Shown here piece by piece: positions 41,767 through 50,719 of a stretch of 64,000 nucleotides of DNA. This DNA is from DATBQN01 sp963755825 (GTDB taxonomy: Bacteria; Acidobacteriota; Thermoanaerobaculia; Multivoradales; UBA5704), in NCBI GenBank assembly GCA_963755825.1, contig CAVWLA010000003.1, positions 2,976,001-3,040,000 on the forward strand, read 5' to 3'. The notes under the pieces were generated by a model. The model was not told the DNA's origin. It saw only the letters and a list, made by a program, of their open reading frames with translations, and searched no databases. The translations under genes and the position numbers were made by a program. Positions within the stretch are counted from its first letter, which is position 1. Each line of letters opens with the position of its first letter.

Positions 41767-42882
41767 ATGCCCCTCGACTTCGCCATCGACGCGACCTGCG
41801 GCGCCGCGCGCCGCGGCCGCCTGACGACCGCCCACGGCGTCGTCGAGACGCCGGCCTTCATGCCGGTGGGGACGCTCGGCGCCGTCAAGGGCGTGCCGCC
41901 GCAGGCGCTCGCCGAGGCGGGTGCCGAGATCTTCCTCGCCAACCTCTACCACCTGTCGCTGCGCCCCGGCGTCGACGTCATCGAGGGACTCGGCGGCATC
42001 CACCGCTTCACCGGCTGGGACGGGCCGATCCTCACCGACAGCGGCGGCTTCCAGGTGTGGAGCCTGGGCGGCCTGCGCTCGGTGGACGCCGACGGCGTCA
42101 CCTTCAAGAGCCACCTCGACGGCTCGCCCCTCCGCTTCACCCCCGAAGGGGTCGTCGACCTGCAGGAGCGGATGGCGGTCGACATCGCCATGGTGCTCGA
42201 CGAGTGCCCCCCCTGGCCGGTCGAGCCGGAGGTCGCCGCGGCGAGCTGGGAGCGCACCCTCGCCTGGGCGCGCCGGGCGGCCGCGGCGCGGCGCGGGCCG
42301 GACGGGGTGACGGCGCTCTTCGGCATCGTTCAGGGGAGCGTCTTCGCGGACCTCCGCCAGGCGGCCGCCGCGGCCCTCGCCGAGCTTCCCTTCGACGGCT
42401 TCGCCATCGGCGGCGTCTCGGTGGGCGAGCCGCCGGAGCTCCGCCGCGCCGTCGTCGAGTGGACGGCGCCGGCCCTCCCCGCCGAGCGGCCGCGCTACCT
42501 CATGGGGGTGGGCTACCCGGAGGACATCCTCCACGCGGTGGCCTGCGGCGTCGACCTCTTCGATTGCGTCCTGCCGGCGCGCAACGCCCGCCACGGCGTC
42601 CTCTTCACCCGCGAGGGAGTGCTCCGGATCAAGAACGCACGCTACAAGAACGACCCGCGGCCGCCCGACCCGCTCTGCTCCTGCCCGCTCTGCTCGCGGC
42701 TGTCGCGCGCCTTCCTCCATCACCTCACGCGGGCCGGAGAGCTCACCGCGCCGGTGCTCGCGACGCTCCATAACCTGCGGCATTACCTTGACTTCATGGG
42801 GGAGGTCAGGCAAGCTATCTCGCTCGGTGCGCTAACGGAACTGACCGCCAAACGCCGTTTCAATCCCCTGGAGTACCCTTGA
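41767..42882 (+). CDS. tgt: Queuine tRNA-ribosyltransferase (tRNA-guanine transglycosylase)
   Basis: 371 residues. Exchanges G34 for preQ1 in GUN-anticodon tRNAs. TPAFMPVGTLGAVKG, LTDSGGFQVWSL (active-site Asp91), GIVQGSVFADLRQ, FAIGGVSVGEPP and CGVDLFDCVLPARNARHG (nucleophile Asp in 263-266). The zinc site is CSCPLCSR with the downstream His (FLHHL). The usual Phe after DSGGFQV is Trp. yajC, secD and secF follow, the classic tgt-yajC-secDF arrangement. Confidence 0.95.
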   Translation: MPLDFAIDATCGAARRGRLTTAHGVVETPAFMPVGTLGAVKGVPPQALAEAGAEIFLANLYHLSLRPGVDVIEGLGGIHRFTGWDGPILTDSGGFQVWSLGGLRSVDADGVTFKSHLDGSPLRFTPEGVVDLQERMAVDIAMVLDECPPWPVEPEVAAASWERTLAWARRAAAARRGPDGVTALFGIVQGSVFADLRQAAAAALAELPFDGFAIGGVSVGEPPELRRAVVEWTAPALPAERPRYLMGVGYPEDILHAVACGVDLFDCVLPARNARHGVLFTREGVLRIKNARYKNDPRPPDPLCSCPLCSRLSRAFLHHLTRAGELTAPVLATLHNLRHYLDFMGEVRQAISLGALTELTAKRRFNPLEYP

Positions 42883-42925
42883 GCGGAGGAGCTCGCTGCG
42901 CAGGTCGCCCTGCCAGGGAATCGAC

Positions 42926-43270
42926 ATGACCGGAATCATCCCTTCCACCTTCGGCATCCTCGCCGCCACCCCGGCGCCCGGCCCCCTCGGGGCCCTCCTC
43001 ACCGGTCCCGTCGTGCCGATGGTGCTGATGTTCGGCGTCTTCTATGTCGTCCTCATCCTGCCCATGCGCAAGCGGCAGCGCCTCTTGCAGCAACAGATCG
43101 AGAACCTGAAGAAGGGGGACCGGGTGGCCACCAACGGCGGCCTCTATGGCGAGGTCGTCGCGATCGAGCCCACGGTCGTCCTGTTGAAGGTCGCCGACAA
43201 CGTCCGCGTCCGCATCGCCAAGTCGGCGATCTCCGGATTCGAGGACGACGGCACCAAGGGGGACAAGTAG
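42926..43270 (+). CDS. yajC: Preprotein translocase subunit YajC
   Basis: 114 residues. One transmembrane helix (VVPMVLMFGVFYVVLILPM) followed by RKRQRLLQQQIENLKKGDRV and ATNGGLYGEVVAIE, the family signature. Auxiliary subunit of the SecDF-YajC complex. It lies 43 bp after tgt and 2 bp before secD. Confidence 0.95.
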   Translation: MTGIIPSTFGILAATPAPGPLGALLTGPVVPMVLMFGVFYVVLILPMRKRQRLLQQQIENLKKGDRVATNGGLYGEVVAIEPTVVLLKVADNVRVRIAKSAISGFEDDGTKGDK

Positions 43271-43272
43271 CC

Positions 43273-44844
43273 ATGAACCGGAAACTGCTCGGCCGCGGCC
43301 TGGTGATCCTGGCCTCGGTCGTCGTCGCGGTGATCCTCGCCTATCCGCCGAAAGAGAAGATCAACCTCGGCCTCGATCTCCAGGGCGGCATGCATCTGGT
43401 CCTCCAGGTGCACACCGAGGACGCCGTGCGCGCCGAGGTCGACTCCGACATCGACCGGCTGCTCGCCACCGCCAAGGACAAGAGCTGGACCGGGGTGACC
43501 GCGCGCCGCGTCGGCGACCAATCGTTCCAGGTCGACGGCGCCTCCGACAGCAACCGCGACGCGGTGACCCAGTACATCTCGACCAGCTTCCGCAACTACT
43601 CGCGGCCGCGCGGCGCCTCCGGACTCGTCTACCGCATGGACGACAAGAGCGTCGCCGACAGCCAGCGGCTCGCCGTGCGCCAGGCGGTGGAGACGATCCG
43701 CAACCGCGTCGACGCCTTCGGCGTCGCCGAGCCGGTGATCCAGGAGGCGAGCAACAACCGCGTCGTCGTCGAGCTGCCGGGCGTCGACGACCCCGAGCGC
43801 GTGCGCCGGCTGATCAAGAGCACCGCCTTCCTGGAGTTCCGCCTGGTCTCCTATCCGCAGGGCGGCTCGGCCGGCCTGCCCACCCGCGAGGATGTCCTCC
43901 AGCACTACAACGGCCAGCTGCCGGCGGACCTCGAGATCCTCGACGGCGACCGCATCGACAAGGAGACCCACCAGGCCGTCGGCAAGGAGTACTACGCCCT
44001 CGAGCGGCGCCGGGTGGTCACCGGCCGCGACCTCAAGAACGCGCGGCCCAGCCAGGGGCAGTTCAACCAGCCGGTGGTGCAGTTCACGATGACCCCGGCG
44101 GGCGGCCAGGCCTTCGGCCAGGCCACCGGCGCCAACGTTGGACGGGGCCTCGCCATCGTGCTCGACGGCCGCGTCGTCTCGGCGCCGCGGATCAACTCGC
44201 GGATCAACGACTCGGGGATCATCGAGGGCAACTTCAGCCAGCAGGAGGTCGACGACCTGTCGACGGTCCTCCGCTCGGGCGCCCTCCCCGCCTCGCTGAC
44301 CTACCTCGAGGAGCGCACCGTCGGTCCGTCGCTCGGCCGCGACTCGATTCAGGAGGGCCTGCGCGCCGGCATCGTCGGCACCCTCCTCGTCGTCGTCACC
44401 ATGCTGCTGATCTACAACCTGACCGGCGTCAACGCGGTGATGGCGCTCGCCTTGAACATCATCATCCTCTTCGGCGGCATGGGCGCCTTCCACTCGACGC
44501 TCACCCTCCCCGGCATCGCCGGCGTCATCCTCACCATCGGCATGGCGGTCGACGCCAACGTCCTCGTCTTCGAGCGCATCCGCGAGGAGCTCAAGGCCGG
44601 CAGGACGGTGCGCTCGGCGATCGACCTCGGCTTCCAGCACGCCTGGACGTCGATCATCGACACCCACGTCACCACCATCGTCTCGGCGATGATCCTCTTC
44701 CAGTTCGGCACCGGGCCGATCAAGGGCTTCGCCGTCACCCTGGTCATCGGTCTTCTCGCCTCGCTGTTCACCGCGGTCTTCGTCAGCCGTTGGATCTTCG
44801 ATCTGGTGCTCTCGCGGCGCCGGGTGCAGAGACTTTCGATCTAG
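43273..44844 (+). CDS. secD: Protein translocase subunit SecD
   Basis: 523 residues. An RND-family membrane protein that uses the proton gradient to pull exported proteins out of SecYEG. N-terminal helix, then LGLDLQGGMHLVLQV, periplasmic P1 domain with VRQAVETIRNRVDAFGVAEP (in part), and five further helices with GMAVDANVLVFERIREELK and FGTGPIKGFAVTLVIGLLAS. The second gene of yajC-secD-secF; length is normal. Confidence 0.97.
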   Translation: MNRKLLGRGLVILASVVVAVILAYPPKEKINLGLDLQGGMHLVLQVHTEDAVRAEVDSDIDRLLATAKDKSWTGVTARRVGDQSFQVDGASDSNRDAVTQYISTSFRNYSRPRGASGLVYRMDDKSVADSQRLAVRQAVETIRNRVDAFGVAEPVIQEASNNRVVVELPGVDDPERVRRLIKSTAFLEFRLVSYPQGGSAGLPTREDVLQHYNGQLPADLEILDGDRIDKETHQAVGKEYYALERRRVVTGRDLKNARPSQGQFNQPVVQFTMTPAGGQAFGQATGANVGRGLAIVLDGRVVSAPRINSRINDSGIIEGNFSQQEVDDLSTVLRSGALPASLTYLEERTVGPSLGRDSIQEGLRAGIVGTLLVVVTMLLIYNLTGVNAVMALALNIIILFGGMGAFHSTLTLPGIAGVILTIGMAVDANVLVFERIREELKAGRTVRSAIDLGFQHAWTSIIDTHVTTIVSAMILFQFGTGPIKGFAVTLVIGLLASLFTAVFVSRWIFDLVLSRRRVQRLSI

Positions 44845-44874
44845 GTCTCGCCGGGTCGAGACAAGGAGCACGCG

Positions 44875-46212
44875 ATGGAGCTGCTGCGCGACACCCACAT
44901 CGACTTCATGAAGTACCGGAAGTTCTGGATCTGGGTCTCCCTGGCCCTGGTCATGGGCGGCGTCTATGCGATCTGGGACCACGCCCGCCTGATGAAGCTG
45001 GGCATCGACTTCGCCGGTGGAACGACGGTCACCCTGCGCTTCAAGCAGGTCCCGCAGGTCGACGAGCTGCGCAAGCTGCTCGAGGCCCAGGGGCTCGGCG
45101 CCGCTGAGATCCAGCGCTTCGGCGGCGATGCCGAGCACGAGGTGCTGATCAAGACCGAGGTGGTCAAGGGCTCCGAGGAAGGGAGCCGCGATCGCATCGT
45201 CGGCGCGCTCGACAAGCGCTTCAACCAGGGCCAGCAGGGGAAGCTGGACCTGAACCGCGTCGGCGCCGAGGCGACCACCCAGTTCCTGCTGCAGAACGAC
45301 CCGGACCATATGGCGGCGCTGGGCGTCGACGGCGAGCGCGCCTTCTACGACAAGGCCGGCACCGCCATCCTCGCGGCGCGTCGCAAGCTCGCCATCTTCA
45401 CCTCCTGGGACGAGGTGGCGAAGGCGCCGGGCGTCACCCCGGCCGAAGTGCAGCTCTTCCAGCAGCGCGGCGCCCTCGGCGACTACGCGGTCATCGCGGT
45501 CGAGAACGTCGGCCCGCAGATCGGCAAGGAGCTGCGCCTGCAGGGCTTCCTGGCGGTGCTCTTCTCGCTCCTCGGCATGCTGCTCTACATCTGGTTCCGC
45601 TTCGAGCTGCGCTTCGGCATCGGCGCCATCATGGCGAGCATCCACGACGTGCTGGTGACGCTCTTCCTCTTCACGATCTTCCGCTTCGAGTTCAACCTGA
45701 CGACGGTCGCCGCCTTCCTCACCCTCGTCGGCTACTCGACCAACGACACCGTCGTCATCTTCGACCGCATCCGCGAGAACATGCGGAAGAACCGCCGCAA
45801 GCCGCTCCTCGAGGTGATGAACGAGTCGATCAACCAGACGCTGTCGCGGACGATCATGACCTCCGGCCTCACCATGCTGACCGTCGCCTCGCTGCTCTTC
45901 CTCGGCGGCGACGTGCTGCGCGGCTTCGCCTTCGTCATGACCGTCGGCATCATCGTCGGCACCTACTCGTCGATCTACGTGGCGAGCCCCTTCGCTCTCC
46001 TCTGGGAGCAGCTCTTCGGCGTCGGCGGCCGCTACTCGAAGAAGGGCGCCCCGCGCGCCGACGGCGAGCGGCTCGCCCCGGGTTCGGCCAAACCGGCGCT
46101 CAAGCAGGCGCAGGCGCAGCCGCCGGCCCTCGGCGAGCGTCCGGTGGCCCCCGGCGGCCCCCGTCCGGCGGCCAACCGGCCGCGCCCCAAGAAGGCCGGC
46201 AGCCGCCGCTGA
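44875..46212 (+). CDS. secF: Protein translocase subunit SecF
   Basis: 445 residues; longer than typical SecF (~310) because of a periplasmic insertion (residues ~60-210) and a Pro/Ala/Lys-rich ~55-residue C-terminal tail. Core motifs: KLGIDFAGGTTVTLRF, GYSTNDTVVIFDRIRENMRK, SRTIMTSGLTMLTVASLLFLGG (in part) and FAFVMTVGIIVGTYSSIYVA. Partner of SecD in proton-driven export. A strong terminator follows, ending the tgt-yajC-secD-secF run. Confidence 0.95.
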   Translation: MELLRDTHIDFMKYRKFWIWVSLALVMGGVYAIWDHARLMKLGIDFAGGTTVTLRFKQVPQVDELRKLLEAQGLGAAEIQRFGGDAEHEVLIKTEVVKGSEEGSRDRIVGALDKRFNQGQQGKLDLNRVGAEATTQFLLQNDPDHMAALGVDGERAFYDKAGTAILAARRKLAIFTSWDEVAKAPGVTPAEVQLFQQRGALGDYAVIAVENVGPQIGKELRLQGFLAVLFSLLGMLLYIWFRFELRFGIGAIMASIHDVLVTLFLFTIFRFEFNLTTVAAFLTLVGYSTNDTVVIFDRIRENMRKNRRKPLLEVMNESINQTLSRTIMTSGLTMLTVASLLFLGGDVLRGFAFVMTVGIIVGTYSSIYVASPFALLWEQLFGVGGRYSKKGAPRADGERLAPGSAKPALKQAQAQPPALGERPVAPGGPRPAANRPRPKKAGSRR

Positions 46213-46239
46213 GCCGCAGATTCAGCCGTCTCTTTTCGC

Positions 46240-46271
46240 CGCCTCGCCGTGTCCCACGGCGAGGCGTTTTT
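46240..46271 (+). terminator. Rho-independent terminator of the yajC-secDF operon
   Basis: Stem CGCCTCGCCG/CGGCGAGGCG with a seven-base loop (TGTCCCA) and TTTTT immediately after, 28 bases past the secF stop. Confidence 0.9.
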
Positions 46272-46388
46272 GCTTGACGGGCGGCCGGCGCCCGCCGCGG
46301 GCATACGCGCTGCTCTATACTTGTTGACTCTCGGAAGACCTACCCGCTCGGTACCCTCGCGCTGCCCGACCGGGGCGGTCCCCATGCC

Positions 46389-48620
46389 ATGCCTGCCTCG
46401 AGCAAGAGCCTCGCGCCGCCGGTCACCTCGCCGCCGGCGGTGCGCTTCGAAGACATCCTCGACTGCCTGCGGTCGCACGGCCGGCAGATCGACGCCCATT
46501 TCCTGCGCGCGGTCTACGACTTCTCGGCGCGCATGCACCAGGACCAGCTCCGCCGCTCCGGCGAGCCGTACCTGATCCACCCGCTCAACGTCGCCTATCT
46601 CCTCGCCGAGCTGAACTTCGACCAGACCTGCGTCGCCGTGGGCCTCCTCCACGACGTGCTCGAGGACACGCTCACCACCCGCGATGTCGTCGAGTCGACC
46701 TTCGGCGGCGAGGTGGCCGAGCTCGTCGACGGGGTGACCAAGATCGGCCGCCACGAGTACGTGCGGCGCGACGAGGCGCAGGCCGAGACCTTCCGCAAGA
46801 TGATCCTCGCCTCGGCGAAGGACATCCGGGTCATCGTCGTCAAGCTCGCCGATCGCCTGCACAACATGCAGACGCTCGTCCACATGCCGACCGACGCGCG
46901 GCGGCGGATCTCCCGCGAGACGCTGGAGATCTACTCGCCGATCGCCCACCGCCTCGGCATGGCGCGCGTCAAGGGCGACCTCGAGGACCTCGCCTTCTTC
47001 CACCTCTACCCCCACCAGTTCGCCGAGCTCCATTCGAAGATCGCCGAGAAGATGAAGCTCGGCCAGGGTGCCACCCAGCGCATCCGCGACCGCCTGGTGG
47101 AAAGCCTCGAGCAGGCGGGGATCGGCGCCGAGATCAGCTTCCGGGTGAAGCGCTACTACTCGATCTACGAGAAGCTGCGCCGCCAGGGGATCGACATCTC
47201 GCAGCTCTACGACTATCTCGCCTTCCGCATCGTCACCAGCAGCCTGCGCGACACCTATGCCGCGCTCGGCGTCGTTCATCAGTCCTGGCGTCCCATCCCC
47301 GGCCGCTTCAAGGACTACATCGCGATGCCCAAGCCGAACCTCTACCAGTCGCTGCATTCGACGGTGGTGGGCGACGAAGGGCAGCCGTTCGAGGTGCAGA
47401 TCCGCACTCGCGAGATGGACCTCGTGGCGGAGGAGGGGATCGCCGCCCATTGGCGCTACAAGGAGGGCAAGGTCGAGCCGCTGGCCTCGGACCCCAACAT
47501 CCTCTGGCTGCGCCAGCTCCTCGAGTGGCAGAAGGAGGTCCAGGACCCGCGGACTTTCCTCACCACGCTGAAGATCGACCTCTACCCGGACGAGGTGTAC
47601 GTCTTCACGCCCAAGGGGGAGGTCTTCTCCTTTCCGCGCGACGCCTCGCCGCTCGATTTCGCCTACAAGGTGCACACCGAGCTCGGCCACCGCTGCGCCG
47701 GGGCGCGGGTCAACGGCAAGCTGGTGCCGCTGCGCACGCCGCTGCAGAACGGCGACATGGTCGAGGTGCTGACCAACCCCAACCGCAACCCGAGCCGCGA
47801 CTGGCTGACCTTCGTCAAGACCTCGCGCGCCAAGAGCAAGATCCGCCAGTGGCTGAACACGCAGCAGAAGCAGCGCGCCATGGAGATCGGGCGGCGGCTG
47901 TTCGAGAAGGAGCTCAAGCGGTTCAGCCTCAATCCGAAGAAGTTCGCCGACACCCCGGAGCTCGCCGCCTATCTCGAGAGCGAGGGGATGTCGCGCCTCG
48001 ACGACCTCTACAGCCGCATCGGCTTCGGCAAGACCGAATCGCGCACGGTACTGGCGCGCACGCTGCCGGCCGAGAAGCTGGTGGAGCCGACCGGCGCTCC
48101 CGCCCGCCTGCGCGAGGCGGTGTCGAAGATCCTGCCGTTCCGCGAGGGGCCGATCGCCGTCAAGGGGCACGGCGACCTCCTCGCGTATCTCGCCAAGTGC
48201 TGTAACCCGCTGCCCGGCGAGGACATCGTCGGCTACGTGACGCGCGGCCGCGGCGTCTCCGTCCACTCGGTCGACTGCCCCAACGTCAAGAACCTGCTCT
48301 ACAACCCGGAGCGCGAGATCGAGGTCGAGTGGGCGAAGCAGAAGGACAACGTCTACCAGATCTCGCTGCTCATCGAGACCGAGGACCAGCCGGGCATGCT
48401 GGCCCGCCTGACCGAGGTCATCGCCAAGGCGGACAGCAACATCACCCAGATCGAGGCGGAGACCCGCGAGACCGGCCCGGCGCGCATCGGCGTCGTCTGC
48501 CAGCTGCGCAACCGCAAGCACCTGGAGAAGCTCCTCCGCGACGTCCGCGCCATCTCCGGCGTCCTCCGCGTCCACCGCCGCATGAGCGGCGCCGACACCT
48601 CCGCCGAAGCCTTCCACTGA
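46389..48620 (+). CDS. RelA/SpoT-family bifunctional (p)ppGpp synthetase/hydrolase
   Basis: 743 residues, typical long RSH. HD hydrolase domain with HPLNVAYLLAEL, LLHDVLEDT and KLADRLHNMQTL (intact, so hydrolase active). Synthetase domain with DYLAFRIVTSS, RFKDYIAMPKPNLYQSLHST and EVQIRTREMD. TGS domain near VYVFTPKGEVFSFPRDASPL; conserved-Cys region AKCCNPLPGEDIVGYV; C-terminal ACT domain SLLIETEDQPGMLARLTEVI. It controls the stringent response; a DksA-like protein lies at 59.5 kb. No promoter or Shine-Dalgarno sequence is evident in the short gap upstream. Confidence 0.95.
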   Translation: MPASSKSLAPPVTSPPAVRFEDILDCLRSHGRQIDAHFLRAVYDFSARMHQDQLRRSGEPYLIHPLNVAYLLAELNFDQTCVAVGLLHDVLEDTLTTRDVVESTFGGEVAELVDGVTKIGRHEYVRRDEAQAETFRKMILASAKDIRVIVVKLADRLHNMQTLVHMPTDARRRISRETLEIYSPIAHRLGMARVKGDLEDLAFFHLYPHQFAELHSKIAEKMKLGQGATQRIRDRLVESLEQAGIGAEISFRVKRYYSIYEKLRRQGIDISQLYDYLAFRIVTSSLRDTYAALGVVHQSWRPIPGRFKDYIAMPKPNLYQSLHSTVVGDEGQPFEVQIRTREMDLVAEEGIAAHWRYKEGKVEPLASDPNILWLRQLLEWQKEVQDPRTFLTTLKIDLYPDEVYVFTPKGEVFSFPRDASPLDFAYKVHTELGHRCAGARVNGKLVPLRTPLQNGDMVEVLTNPNRNPSRDWLTFVKTSRAKSKIRQWLNTQQKQRAMEIGRRLFEKELKRFSLNPKKFADTPELAAYLESEGMSRLDDLYSRIGFGKTESRTVLARTLPAEKLVEPTGAPARLREAVSKILPFREGPIAVKGHGDLLAYLAKCCNPLPGEDIVGYVTRGRGVSVHSVDCPNVKNLLYNPEREIEVEWAKQKDNVYQISLLIETEDQPGMLARLTEVIAKADSNITQIEAETRETGPARIGVVCQLRNRKHLEKLLRDVRAISGVLRVHRRMSGADTSAEAFH

Positions 48621-48645
48621 GGAGCGCGCCGGCCCGGCGCCGGCG

Positions 48646-50655
48646 TCAGGCGCGCGCGGCGATCCGCCGCGCGGTGTGGTGAGCGAGCGCCATGATGGTG
48701 ATCATCGGGTTGACCCCCGAGGCCGACGGGAAGGCGCTGGCGTCGGCGATGTAGAGCCCGCGCAGGCCGAACACCTCTCCATTGCCGTCGCAGACGGCGC
48801 TCCGCGCGTCGCGCCCCATGCGGCAGGTGCCCATCTGGTGGGCGCTGAAGAGCGCCGACCAGTTGCGGCCGTAGCGGCTCCGCGCGACCTGGGCGAAGTA
48901 CTCGTCGCGCGCCCCGGCCGACGCCGCGTCGCGGAGGCCGAGCCGCCGCTGGTTCAAGGCGAGCAGGTGGCGGGCGCCGGCGGCGAGGTGGACGCGCGAC
49001 GCCGCGGCGATCCCCTGCTGCAGCAGGCGCTCCTCGCGGCGCCCCGGCCGGTAGTCGATCCGCGGGCTGCCGTCGCGCGCCAGCCGCACCCGCCCGCTCG
49101 ACTCGTCGCGCACCAGCACGATGATCGCCGCCTTGTGGCGGCTCGCCTGCATCTCCCGGCGATGGTCGCGGGCGCCGCACCAGGGCGTCGCCAGCGAGAG
49201 GAGGCCGGGGTGCGCCGGCGCCGTCTCCAGGCGGAAGCCGAGGCCGCGGTCGATTCCCGCGAACTCTTGGCAGAGGATGGTCTGCGGCGGCCCGCTCCAG
49301 GGCTCGATCGGCTGCTCGTAGGTGCCGGCGACCGAGGTGGCCGGGTGGAGATGGAGGTGCCGGCCGAGCGCCGGCAGCGCGAGCCCCGAGCGCAGCAGGA
49401 GCGCCGGCGAATGGATGCTGCCGGCGGCGGCGACGACGACCGGGGCGCGCACGGTGACGACGACCTCGGCGCCGTCCGCCGTCGTGGCGACGGCGGCCAC
49501 CCCGGCCGCCCGGCCGCCGCTCGCCAGCACCCGCACGGCTCGGCAGCCGGCGACGATCTCGGTGTCGCCGCGCTCCTGGGCATCGCGCAGGAAGGTCGCG
49601 GCGGTGCTCTGTTTGCCGCCGTGGCGGCAGCCGAAGACGCAGTCGCCGCACTGCCGCGGATCGCAGCCGCGGGCGTTGCGCGCGATCCGCTCCCAGCGCC
49701 AACCGAGCGCCTGGCAGCCGTCGCGCAGCGCCGCATTGTTGGCGTTCACGACGCTCTCCGCGGTGCCGACGCCGAGCCGCTCCATCACCGCGGCGAGCGA
49801 GCGGTCGAAGCTTTCCTCGGCGAAGAAGGCGCAGCCAGAGCGCTCCGCCCACTCGTCGCGCACCGCGGCGGTCGGCGGCAGCGAGGTCTGCCAGTTGACG
49901 GCCGTGCCGCCGCCGAGCGTCGCGCCGGCGAGGATCGCCATCCCCAGGTCGCGAGTGGCGGCGAGGCCGCGGTCGAGGTAGAGCGCGCGCATGCCGGCGA
50001 GCTCGTCCGGCTCGAAGTCCGGCGCCTCGAAGCCGCCGCCCGCCTCCAGCACCACCACCCGCCTGCCGGCGGCCGCGAGCACCGCCGCCGCGACGCCGCC
50101 GCCGGCGCCGGAGCCGACGACGCAGACGTCGGCCTCGAAGGTCGCCGGCGCGGCGATCTGGGTCAGCCGGAGATGCCTCGGCGCTGCCGGCGGCGCGGCC
50201 GGGCGGGCGTAGCCCATCGCCGCCCAGGTGGGATTGTCGCCGCCGCCGGGGCGGACGCTGTAGAAAAGGAAGGTCGCCAACCGCTTGAGGACCTGGAAGC
50301 CGCGGCGCAGGGGCTCCAGCCGGCTCGTCGCCATGGCGAGCAGGGCGCGCTCGCGGCGATCGAGTGGCAGTTGGCTGAGCGGCAGCGCCCGTCCCGCCAG
50401 CGGCAGCATGAAGGCCGGCTGCTCGAGCAGGTGGAGCAGGCGGCGGAAGTCGGCGCGCTGCTCCGGCGCGAGCCCGCCGACCGCCTGCTCGAATTCCGCC
50501 GCCACGCCGAGCGCCGCGGCGTCGAGCGCGAAGAGGCGGGGATCGTCGCCGGGCTCGGCCTCGAGCGCCGGGAGGAGCGCCTCGCAGACCGCGGCGAGCG
50601 TCCGCCGCTCCGCCGCGGAGAGGAGCTCAGGAGCGGCCGCGGTCGAGCTGGGCAT
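48646..50655 (-). CDS. GMC-family FAD oxidoreductase with N-terminal gluconate-2-dehydrogenase-subunit-3-like region
   Basis: 669 residues. Residues ~12-165 resemble gluconate 2-dehydrogenase subunit 3 (LLSAAERRTLAAVCEALLPAL, PTWAAMGY). The GMC core begins VCVVGSGAGGGVAAAVLAAAG (FAD Rossmann) and continues with ILAGATLGGGTAVNWQTSLP, CRHGGKQSTAATFLRDA and the C-terminal GLYIADASAFPSASGVNPM with catalytic His/Asn nearby (SAHQMGTCRMG). A Cys-rich stretch (CDPRQCGDCVFGC) is present. It resembles long-chain alcohol or sterol oxidases; substrate unknown. Convergent with the RSH gene. Confidence 0.88.
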   Translation of the reverse strand: MPSSTAAAPELLSAAERRTLAAVCEALLPALEAEPGDDPRLFALDAAALGVAAEFEQAVGGLAPEQRADFRRLLHLLEQPAFMLPLAGRALPLSQLPLDRRERALLAMATSRLEPLRRGFQVLKRLATFLFYSVRPGGGDNPTWAAMGYARPAAPPAAPRHLRLTQIAAPATFEADVCVVGSGAGGGVAAAVLAAAGRRVVVLEAGGGFEAPDFEPDELAGMRALYLDRGLAATRDLGMAILAGATLGGGTAVNWQTSLPPTAAVRDEWAERSGCAFFAEESFDRSLAAVMERLGVGTAESVVNANNAALRDGCQALGWRWERIARNARGCDPRQCGDCVFGCRHGGKQSTAATFLRDAQERGDTEIVAGCRAVRVLASGGRAAGVAAVATTADGAEVVVTVRAPVVVAAAGSIHSPALLLRSGLALPALGRHLHLHPATSVAGTYEQPIEPWSGPPQTILCQEFAGIDRGLGFRLETAPAHPGLLSLATPWCGARDHRREMQASRHKAAIIVLVRDESSGRVRLARDGSPRIDYRPGRREERLLQQGIAAASRVHLAAGARHLLALNQRRLGLRDAASAGARDEYFAQVARSRYGRNWSALFSAHQMGTCRMGRDARSAVCDGNGEVFGLRGLYIADASAFPSASGVNPMITIMALAHHTARRIAARA

Positions 50656-50719
50656 CTGGGAGCGTGCGAGAAACAGGCGAGACCGGGCGATCGGCTCCGG
50701 CGGTCGGGGTCTATAGGGT

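Noticed and set aside
46316..46357. Promoter for the RelA/SpoT gene from TATACT, TTGACT and TACCCT
   Set aside because: No pair of hexamers has acceptable spacing (the TTGACT to TACCCT gap is 22 bases).
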